Positions 22,436 through 28,353 of a DNA stretch of 28,353 bases are shown in pieces (position 1 is the first letter of the stretch; the number at the start of each line of letters is the position of its first letter). Below the pieces are notes generated by a model that worked only from the letters and a program-made list of their open reading frames with translations, did no database searches and was not told where the DNA came from. Source of the stretch: CAZNEZ01 sp964572475 (GTDB taxonomy: Bacteria > Bacillota > Clostridia > Lachnospirales > Lachnospiraceae); NCBI GenBank assembly GCA_964572475.1, contig CAZNEZ010000030.1, positions 1 through 28,353 of the forward strand. Reading direction: 5' to 3'. A program made the translations under genes and the position numbers.

Positions 22436-25038
22436 TAACTCACAATCCTGCTTCCTATATTTGTTTTTTCAATTATTATCTGGTTGTCAATTCTCTCTTT
22501 TAATTCACTCACATGAGAAATTATACCAATCAGTTTATTATTTTCTGTCAAAGATGTCAAGGCTTCTATTGCCTGTTCTAAAGATTCCATATCCAGCGCA
22601 CCAAATCCTTCATCCACAAATAGAGTATCAACTTCTATTCCACCTGCATTTTGCTGAACTACATCTGACATTCCAAGAGCCAGTGACAATGCTGCCTTAA
22701 ATGTTTCTCCTCCAGACAAAGTTTTAACAGAGCGGTTCTTTCCAGTATAATTATCCGATACTACAATATCTAAGCTTTCCTTACTTTTTGCGCTTACCGC
22801 TTCCTTAACCCTGTAAAGTTCATAACGTCCATTAGACATAGTGTCTAAACGCATATTAGCTGCCCTTAAAATATCATCAAAATATGCTGATAAAACATAT
22901 TGTTCAAAAATTATATTTTTATTATTATTACCCTTAGATACCAACTCTAGATCCTTAATAATTCCATATTCATGAGCAAATCTTTCTCTTAACTTAAACT
23001 TATCTTCTATAGAAGATATCAGATTCAAGTTACCCTTTAGTCTTCCTGAAATGATTTCTTTATGATTAATAATTTCATCCCTCTTTTGTTCAGCAATAGT
23101 AAGCCTCTCTTTAGCCTCTAAAAGATCAATCTTCTTGTTTTCTCCCACTTCTGCATTTAGAGTTGTAACATAATCTTCAAGAGATTTTCTTTCAGTTTTA
23201 TAGCTATCAACTTCCTTTTTCAGCCTTGTTAATTCAGCGCTTTCAATAAATGAAAGCCTATATTCCTCAATACTTTCAAAATCATTGGCATGTAGAAAAC
23301 GTTTAAATTCCTTTTCTGTAGATGCTATTTCATCTTTTAGTTTATTACAGTCATTTTCCGTTTTAATAATCAAGATTTTATAATTTTCCGTTTCAAGATT
23401 ATATTTATCATAGTTCTTCTTAATATTATCTATACTTTGGTGTAAATCATCTCTAAGCTTAACCGTATTAGCAATCTTACTCTCTAATTCAGATGTCGTA
23501 ATATTGGCTATTTTAAGATTGTTTAAGTTTTCCAGCATCGTTTTAACTTTTTTATTGCTAAGAACGGCCAATTCATTCTTAGTACTCGCATCATTCATGG
23601 CTGTAACATAATCCTGCTCTAAGGCTTTAATCTGAATCTCTGTTGGAACTTCCTCCGTAATCTGGGCAGGACTTGGATGTACTAAAGAACCACACACTGG
23701 ACAAGGTTTATTATCCGTTAAGTCTTTAGCTAAAATACCTGCAGAAGCTCGTTTAAATTCTCTATCCTTATTCTCATAAATCTGTCTTTTAACTGTTGCA
23801 TTTTCTTCAGCTTCAATATATTCTGCTTGAAGCATTGACAAATTATTATTTTCATCATTATATTCGTTTACAAATCTAATATACTCTTTTAATTCTAATA
23901 TCTTATTCTCATATCCTTGTAAATCATCTTCTTTTTCATTAAGCCTAACATATTCTACCATAACCTGATTCAGATGAACTATCATTTCAGCTGCTTCTTT
24001 ATCAATATTATTAAGTTCTTCTTCTTTTTTCTCTAATGTCTTCTTTAAAGACTCAAAATGCAGCTCCCTCTCCCTAACTAATTGATACTTAAAACCCTGA
24101 TTATATCTTTCTTCCTCCATCTGCATTATGTCATTCTTATCAATAAGCAGATTTAGCTTATCATTTGATTCTTTTAACTTATCTATCTGTTCATTCATAT
24201 GTTGTCCATTATTAATAAACTCAATATTCTCTTTTACTATAGCATTATACTGAGACAGTTCATTAAATGCTGACTTTTCAGCAGCTTTATCTGATTTATT
24301 CTGTTCTTTTAACAATGCAATGATTTTCTCGTATTCTGGTTTCTCCTGATTTTTAAATACATTAATATCTTCATTATCAGAAGTAACCGAAGCAAGTGCT
24401 TCCTCAAGTTTATTATCTAGCGCACATATCTTAATATATAGCTCCTTAGACTTCTTTGCCATAATATTCTGCATATCATCATAGATTTCTGTATGAAAAA
24501 TATCTCTAAATATCTTAGTTCTGTCTTTGGACGAAGCAATAAGAAGCTCTTGAAATTCTCCTTGAGCTATCATAGAAATCTGCTTAAATTGATGATAATC
24601 AAGTCCAATTACACTATGTATCTTATCAGTTACTTCCTTAGAGCCATCAGCCTTAACAACATATGTATCCTCTTCTAAAACAGACAATACCGCTTTTTCT
24701 TTTTCTAATATGTATTCATCAGTCTTTCCTCGCTTAAGTCTCATATATTTAGGATTACGTCTGACACTATATATAATATCTCTATGTGCAAATGTAAGTT
24801 CCACATATGAGGATTCCCCATTTGTTGCAAAATCGCTTCTAAGCTCATCTTTATCTCTTATATTACCACTCACCTCACCAAAAAGTGCATATGCGATAGC
24901 ATCAAATATTGTTGTTTTCCCTGCCCCTGTAGGACCTGTAATAAGGAAAAGTCCTTTACTTCCAACCTTTTTGAAATCTATTAACTCCTTATCTTTGTAT
25001 GGTCCAAATGCTGATATTTCAAGTTTTAATGGTTTCAT
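22435..25038 (-). CDS. sbcC: Exonuclease SbcCD, ATPase subunit SbcC (Rad50-like)
   Basis: Large SMC-like ATPase of 867 aa that works with SbcD to open hairpins and process DNA ends. Visible parts: N-terminal ABC half with Walker A GPTGAGKTTIFDA (~35-47) and the Q-loop region FKQISMIAQGEFQELL; long coiled coils; the zinc hook CPVCG (~440-450) at the apex; and the C-terminal half with the signature TLSGGETFKAALSLAL and Walker B DTLFVDEGFGALD. The start ATG (25038) overlaps the sbcD stop (ATGA) and has GGAGGGTG seven bases before, so the two are coupled. The window is rich in perfect inverted repeats (two hairpin arrays), the type of structure SbcCD is known to cut. Confidence 0.96.
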   Translation of the reverse strand: MKPLKLEISAFGPYKDKELIDFKKVGSKGLFLITGPTGAGKTTIFDAIAYALFGEVSGNIRDKDELRSDFATNGESSYVELTFAHRDIIYSVRRNPKYMRLKRGKTDEYILEKEKAVLSVLEEDTYVVKADGSKEVTDKIHSVIGLDYHQFKQISMIAQGEFQELLIASSKDRTKIFRDIFHTEIYDDMQNIMAKKSKELYIKICALDNKLEEALASVTSDNEDINVFKNQEKPEYEKIIALLKEQNKSDKAAEKSAFNELSQYNAIVKENIEFINNGQHMNEQIDKLKESNDKLNLLIDKNDIMQMEEERYNQGFKYQLVRERELHFESLKKTLEKKEEELNNIDKEAAEMIVHLNQVMVEYVRLNEKEDDLQGYENKILELKEYIRFVNEYNDENNNLSMLQAEYIEAEENATVKRQIYENKDREFKRASAGILAKDLTDNKPCPVCGSLVHPSPAQITEEVPTEIQIKALEQDYVTAMNDASTKNELAVLSNKKVKTMLENLNNLKIANITTSELESKIANTVKLRDDLHQSIDNIKKNYDKYNLETENYKILIIKTENDCNKLKDEIASTEKEFKRFLHANDFESIEEYRLSFIESAELTRLKKEVDSYKTERKSLEDYVTTLNAEVGENKKIDLLEAKERLTIAEQKRDEIINHKEIISGRLKGNLNLISSIEDKFKLRERFAHEYGIIKDLELVSKGNNNKNIIFEQYVLSAYFDDILRAANMRLDTMSNGRYELYRVKEAVSAKSKESLDIVVSDNYTGKNRSVKTLSGGETFKAALSLALGMSDVVQQNAGGIEVDTLFVDEGFGALDMESLEQAIEALTSLTENNKLIGIISHVSELKERIDNQIIIEKTNIGSRIVS

Positions 25039-26183
25039 CTTCTTACACCCTCCGCTTCTTCTACAATCTCACTTATAACTGTTACATGCTCATCACTCAA
25101 TTCTCTGCATGTAACAAATTCATAGAATTCCAAATATAGTTCCTCTGGCGATTTACTCTTAACTCCATATTCCCTTTTAGCAGATTCTTTTAATTCTTTC
25201 TGTTTCTTTTCTATTGTAACCTGCATAATATTAGGATATCTGTTGCGAAGTACTGACATTGGTTCAATTAATTCAGCACTATCTGTTAACACTGCCCATA
25301 TATAGTCTTCATTATTAAATGCATTTACTACCTCATCGGATATAAGATTATGTAATTCTCCTATTATTTTTCTCATATCGTGATATATTGGCAATTCAAT
25401 CTTTTGAACATCAACGCTGCCTTTTTCTAATAGCTCGACAATATATACACTTTTAATATGGGAAGTCTCTGAAAATGAATACTTTATTGGCGAGCCTGCA
25501 TAATATACATTATTCTTTCCAAGTCTGCATGCCCTGTGAATATGTCCCAGTGCAGTATAATCAAACTTATCAAAGCAGGAAGCATCAACATTTTCAGCCC
25601 CTCCTACATATAATCGTGTCTCTGAGTCACTGGTTATAGGCTCCTCATCTCCATTTACCACAAAATTATGAGTTATCATAATATTTCTTTTTGTTTCATC
25701 TATATTCATATCGTTGATAATGCATCTCATTGCTTCATCTGCACTATCTTCTGATACTTCATAATAATTCTTAACATATGATGGCTTGGTAAATGGCAGT
25801 AAATATATGTTTACATCTCCAAATTCATCATGGAACCTATCCTTCATTACCCTTCCATCAAACATACCAGATATTGAAATCCCATTCTTACTCAAAATAG
25901 AGCTGACAAAATTAATTCTTTCAGGTGAATCATGATTACCCGCTATTGCATATACTTTTATACCTTTGTCCACAAGTTCTGTCAAAAAATCATTCAACAC
26001 AACTACTGCTTCGGCTGGTGGAACTGACCTGTCATATAAATCGCCAGCAAGAATAACACCATCTACATTTTCTCTAATGGCTATATCCACTATGCTCTTT
26101 AACGCGAAGCGTTGGTCTTCTAACATGCTCATTTCATTAACAACTTTACCTATGTGTAAGTCTCCAGTATGCAATAATTTCAT
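25035..26183 (-). CDS. sbcD: Exonuclease SbcCD, nuclease subunit SbcD (Mre11-like)
   Basis: A Mn2+-dependent calcineurin-like phosphoesterase of 382 aa, the nuclease of the SbcCD complex. All metal-binding motifs are present: GDLHIGK (~7-13), AGDLYDRSVPP (~46-56), GNHDSPER (~82-89), the H in MITHNF (~171) and GHIHR (~217-221). The C-terminal portion (~270-382) is the capping/SbcC-binding region. GAGGT lies seven bases before the ATG. It shares a four-base overlap with sbcC and follows a HAD phosphatase gene by 10 bases. Confidence 0.96.
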   Translation of the reverse strand: MKLLHTGDLHIGKVVNEMSMLEDQRFALKSIVDIAIRENVDGVILAGDLYDRSVPPAEAVVVLNDFLTELVDKGIKVYAIAGNHDSPERINFVSSILSKNGISISGMFDGRVMKDRFHDEFGDVNIYLLPFTKPSYVKNYYEVSEDSADEAMRCIINDMNIDETKRNIMITHNFVVNGDEEPITSDSETRLYVGGAENVDASCFDKFDYTALGHIHRACRLGKNNVYYAGSPIKYSFSETSHIKSVYIVELLEKGSVDVQKIELPIYHDMRKIIGELHNLISDEVVNAFNNEDYIWAVLTDSAELIEPMSVLRNRYPNIMQVTIEKKQKELKESAKREYGVKSKSPEELYLEFYEFVTCRELSDEHVTVISEIVEEAEGVRR

Positions 26184-26193
26184 TAAAGTTACC

Positions 26194-26982
26194 TCATTTC
26201 CCTATCATTTTAAGTACATCAAACATTATACTTTCAACCGATGGTGTAACATATCTGGCGGACGCTCTAATCTCAGATACAGCGCTGGTCATAGCATAAC
26301 TGAAAAATGCTTCCGAAAACATCTCTATATCATTGTAATTATCACCAAACACCATTGTTTCTTCAAATCCAATATCCATCTTCTTCTTAATACTGGATAT
26401 TGCTACCCCTTTGTTAACCTCAAGTGACGTAAAATCAAGCCATCTTTCTCCTGATATTACAGCCTTAACTTTATCGCCCCATTTATTTATAAAATAATCA
26501 GAGTGCTTGTCTATTCCTGACTTGTTATATACCGAAATTTTAATAAAATCCTCTGGAACTTCGTCAAAATCATTTATAATCTTAATATTATTCATTACAT
26601 CAATCTCTATGTGCCTTGCATATTCAGAATCTTTAGGTATCAGATAAGATGTATCTTCTCCTGAAAGTAAAATCTCACATTCTCCTGTATCCTGAATATC
26701 CTTCATTATACTGATTCCAAGTTCCCTATCGATTGGAGATTTAGACAATACCTCCCCTTTGTACATTACAAGCGCACCATTCTCACAGATATACATCATC
26801 TTATCTGCAACTGGGGCAAAAAGACGTCTAAGACTTGAATATTGTCTTCCGCTTGCTGCCGCAAATATTACATCTCTCTTTTGCAGCTCTTCAATCATCT
26901 TAAGTGCCTCTTCACTAACTGTTCTTGAACCATTTTGTAATAGTGTTCCATCCAAATCACTCGCCATTAGTTTTATAATCAT
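26194..26982 (-). CDS. Cof-type HAD hydrolase (subfamily IIB)
   Basis: A 262-aa soluble phosphatase. HAD motif I is ASDLDGTLL (~7-15, nucleophile Asp), motif II includes AAASGRQYSSLRRLF (~36-50), motif III is the Lys in EVNKGVAI, and motif IV is VFGDNYNDIEMF (~211-222). The middle cap domain is that of Cof/YkrA-type enzymes, which remove phosphate from sugar phosphates, nucleotides or cofactors such as pyridoxal phosphate; substrate cannot be fixed. AAAGGA lies seven bases before the ATG. It lies 57 bases after the next HAD gene and 10 bases before sbcD, in one probable operon. Confidence 0.92.
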   Translation of the reverse strand: MIIKLMASDLDGTLLQNGSRTVSEEALKMIEELQKRDVIFAAASGRQYSSLRRLFAPVADKMMYICENGALVMYKGEVLSKSPIDRELGISIMKDIQDTGECEILLSGEDTSYLIPKDSEYARHIEIDVMNNIKIINDFDEVPEDFIKISVYNKSGIDKHSDYFINKWGDKVKAVISGERWLDFTSLEVNKGVAISSIKKKMDIGFEETMVFGDNYNDIEMFSEAFFSYAMTSAVSEIRASARYVTPSVESIMFDVLKMIGK

Positions 26983-27039
26983 ATCTTTATCCTTTATTCT
27001 ATCTCAAAAGAAAATACTTTATATTAAGCATTTACTATT

Positions 27040-27690
27040 CTATAATATTGATAGTATCTCTTCTGGTTTGTCTATTATCCCATCTGGTTGCTGTTCTCTT
27101 AATTCCTCATAATCTCTAAATCCCCAGGTAACACCAATAGTATACATTCCTGCTGATTTTCCTGTCTTCATATCTGTATTAGTATCACCGATATATATGC
27201 ATTCTTCCGGTTTTACATTTAATCTTTCAGCAATTATTAACGCGCCTTCAGGGCTTGGTTTCCTTTCAATACTTTCTTGCTGTCCCATAACAATATCAAA
27301 AGAATCTTTACCAAATATCTCATCAATAATGTATATAACATTAATATGTGCCTTATTAGATAATACATTTACTTTAATGTCATGATTCTTAAGTTCTCTT
27401 AACAACTCTGTTATTCCTTCATATGGCTTTACATGGTAAAGGCAGTCATTCTTAAAGAGTTTAATATATTCTTTCATCACATTATCAACATCTGTTGCAT
27501 TATTGCCTCCAGATGCCTTAACACATCTTCTAATCAGTTCTAACTGTCCATCACCTGCAAACATCTTATACTCTTCTATAGGATGTTCACTGAATCCACA
27601 CTTCTTCAATGCCCTATTCGCTGAATATGCTATTGACTCCACTGTATCAAGTAATGTTCCATCTAAATCAAAAATACATGCTTTATACAT
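27040..27690 (-). CDS. HAD-IA phosphatase, phosphoglycolate phosphatase-like
   Basis: A 216-aa phosphatase of the Gph/PpaX type. Motif I FDLDGTLLDTVESIAYSANR (~7-26), a helical C1 cap, motif II LSNKAHIN (~112), the Lys in ERKPSPEGALIIAERL (~145) and motif IV YIGDTNTDMKTGKSAG with the tail TIGVTWGFRDYEEL. Known relatives act on 2-phosphoglycolate (a DNA-repair by-product) or pyrophosphate. A link with sbcCD downstream in the same run of genes would fit phosphoglycolate clearance, but that is inference. Only a weak GAG lies before the ATG. First gene of the operon; a promoter sits at 27840-27812 with a long leader. Confidence 0.9.
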   Translation of the reverse strand: MYKACIFDLDGTLLDTVESIAYSANRALKKCGFSEHPIEEYKMFAGDGQLELIRRCVKASGGNNATDVDNVMKEYIKLFKNDCLYHVKPYEGITELLRELKNHDIKVNVLSNKAHINVIYIIDEIFGKDSFDIVMGQQESIERKPSPEGALIIAERLNVKPEECIYIGDTNTDMKTGKSAGMYTIGVTWGFRDYEELREQQPDGIIDKPEEILSIL

Positions 27691-27776
27691 TCTACTATCT
27701 CACTTTGTTATTGAGAAGCCTATACATAGCATACATTTTATGTAGCTATATGGTATCTGCTTCAATCCTTAGTAAC

Positions 27777-27804
27777 TCTGGATAGCAAATTAACCTTATC
27801 CAGA
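27777..27804 (-). promoter_or_regulatory. Hairpin/operator at the start of the gph-like leader
   Basis: TCTGGATA (27777-27784) and TATCCAGA (27797-27804) form a perfect 8-bp inverted repeat with a 12-base gap. It starts at about the expected transcription start of the promoter at 27812-27840, so it can be a 5'-end RNA hairpin or a repressor site. Further down the leader, ATAGC-TACAT pairs with ATGTA-T-GCTAT (about 27727-27750). No known riboswitch class is recognised. Confidence 0.4.
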
Positions 27805-27811
27805 TTATTTA

Positions 27812-27840
27812 ATTATAAAACATTTTTTGCAATTCTTCAA
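27812..27840 (-). promoter_or_regulatory. Promoter of the gph-cof-sbcDC operon
   Basis: On the minus strand TTGAAG (27840-27835), a 17-base spacer and a perfect TATAAT (27817-27812). It follows directly after the last U tract of hairpin array B, so the array separates this promoter from transcription coming from the right. The predicted leader to the ATG at 27690 is about 115 bases. Confidence 0.6.
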
Positions 27841-27847
27841 CTTACTT

Positions 27848-28095
27848 AAAAAAAGTGTTCACCAGCGTGAACACTTGGAAGAACTGCGTTGCAGTTCTTC
27901 TTGAAATTTTCCACTCTTCTGCATAATTTCTTATTATTTAAAAAAGCGCTTGTCGGCACAAGCGCTTGGAAGAACTGCGTTGCAGTTCTTCTTGCAGTGT
28001 TTAACTCTTCTGCGTAATTTCCTATCATATAACAAAGCGCTTGTCGGCACAAGCGCTTAGAAGAATGACTCTAACTTTCATAGAATCATTCTTCC
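27848..28095 (-). repeat. Tandem hairpin repeat array B (91-bp period)
   Basis: Three units related to array A. First-type hairpins lie at 27853-27876 (AAGTGTTCAC/GTGAACACTT), 27944-27967 and 28035-28058 (AAGCGCTTG/CAAGCGCTT). Second-type hairpins lie at 27878-27900 and 27969-27991 (GAAGAACTGC/GCAGTTCTTC), with a larger variant at 28060-28094 (GAAGAATGA/TCATTCTTC). On the minus strand the first-type hairpins are followed by UUUUUUU, UUUUUU and UUUGUU. The linker cores at 27919-27934 and 28010-28025 fit ATARRAAATYRYGCAG. Stem changes between units and between arrays are compensated on both arms. The array begins directly past the stop of the minus-strand gene to its right. Confidence 0.85.
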
Positions 28096-28098
28096 TAT

Positions 28099-28128
28099 AT
28101 TATACTAGTTATTTGTCATTGATGTAAA
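28099..28128 (-). promoter_or_regulatory. Candidate promoter reading into array B
   Basis: TTTACA (28128-28123), 18 bases and a perfect TATAAT (28104-28099) on the minus strand. The start point would be at about 28092, at the first hairpin of array B. The promoter lies across the last codons of the partial gene at 28105-28353. If used, it would make a small structured RNA from the array. Chance A+T-rich similarity is the alternative. Confidence 0.4.
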
Positions 28129-28353
28129 TGTCTCATGTTCTTTACCTGATTCGGCAGCTTTCTTTGATTCTTCTTCCTCAAACTTTTTATTATATTCTGA
28201 TACATCTAAATCAAAATCAATGTGAGCCTTATCTATGAACCAGTTATAAAATTCTTCTGTAACTAATAATTCTGGATACATAACACCCGGATATGTATCA
28301 TTTTCAAATGCCACTTCAAATCGAAAATAGTCAATTTTAAAATATATCTTCTT
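28105..28353 (-). CDS. Hypothetical protein, 3' part (runs off the right edge)
   Basis: The frame is open from the window edge to TAG at 28107-28105, 82 codons. A GTG at 28314 could be read as a start, but the upstream codons (to K-K-I-Y-F-K-I-D-Y-F-R-F-E) continue without stop, so this is most likely the C-terminal end of a longer gene. The visible part has FENDTYPGVMYPELLVTEEF and FYNWFIDKAHIDFDLDV, then an acidic and Lys-rich tail (FEEEESKKAAESGKEHE). It looks soluble; no known domain is recognised. Array B follows directly. Confidence 0.65.
   Translation of the reverse strand, partial: KKIYFKIDYFRFEVAFENDTYPGVMYPELLVTEEFYNWFIDKAHIDFDLDVSEYNKKFEEEESKKAAESGKEHETFTSMTNN

Noticed and set aside
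27846..28052. Minus-strand 68-codon open frame across array B
   Set aside because: It reads through hairpin repeats and U tracts; the peptide is a by-product of the repeats.
16784..28095. CRISPR array interpretation of arrays A and B
   Set aside because: Repeats are 88-91 bp, contiguous, without unique spacers, only two to three copies, and no cas gene is present.

Overview
The window is chromosomal DNA from a low-GC Gram-positive bacterium. The A+T-rich codon use, GGAGG/AAAGG ribosome binding sites, TTGACA/TATAAT promoters, a comE-holA-rpsT neighbourhood like that of Bacillus subtilis, a GerMN lipoprotein, an argCJBD cluster and a GtrA/YfhO pair all fit a Clostridia member, most likely Lachnospiraceae. 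The family is an inference from protein style, not a database result. I see no tRNA, rRNA, insertion sequence, phage gene or CRISPR array.

Layout. (1) 1-545: a possible divergent gene start at the left edge, then rpsT (+) with a structured leader and a shared bidirectional terminator. (2) 584-8869 (-): comEA, OmpR-type response regulator, sensor kinase, GerMN lipoprotein, comEC, MATE exporter and holA, tightly packed. The ancient comE-holA-rpsT block has acquired a two-component system and a MATE gene. (3) 8950-15251 (-): argC-argJ-argB-argD, then an orphan solute-binding protein and a small YdcZ-type membrane protein. argG is divergent (+) at 15525-16748, and the space between carries TGCAT/ATGCA palindromes on both promoters, probably ArgR operators. 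These genes cover glutamate to N-acetylornithine (plus acetyl recycling) and citrulline to argininosuccinate. (4) 16784-17047: an array of tandem hairpins between convergent argG and yfhO. (5) 17061-20188 (-): gtrA-yfhO, a likely cell-envelope glycosylation pair. (6) 20311-27690 (-): two HAD phosphatases, sbcD-sbcC, a PrsA/PpiC-like lipoprotein and a membrane diguanylate cyclase split by a one-base shift at an A7 run. (7) 27848-28104: a second array of the same hairpin family, then a partial gene running off the right edge.

The most unusual content is the repeat family of (4) and (7). Both arrays lie directly 3' of a minus-strand gene. In that orientation each unit reads: conserved box ATARRAAATYRYGCAG, a GAAGAA-type hairpin, then a hairpin usually followed by a U tract. 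The hairpin arms differ between copies by compensatory changes, which points to a conserved RNA structure. Other leads are two probable AUU start codons (comEC and the sensor kinase), a hairpin that would hide the ydcZ-like ribosome binding site in read-through transcripts, and a possible pseudoknot before argJ.
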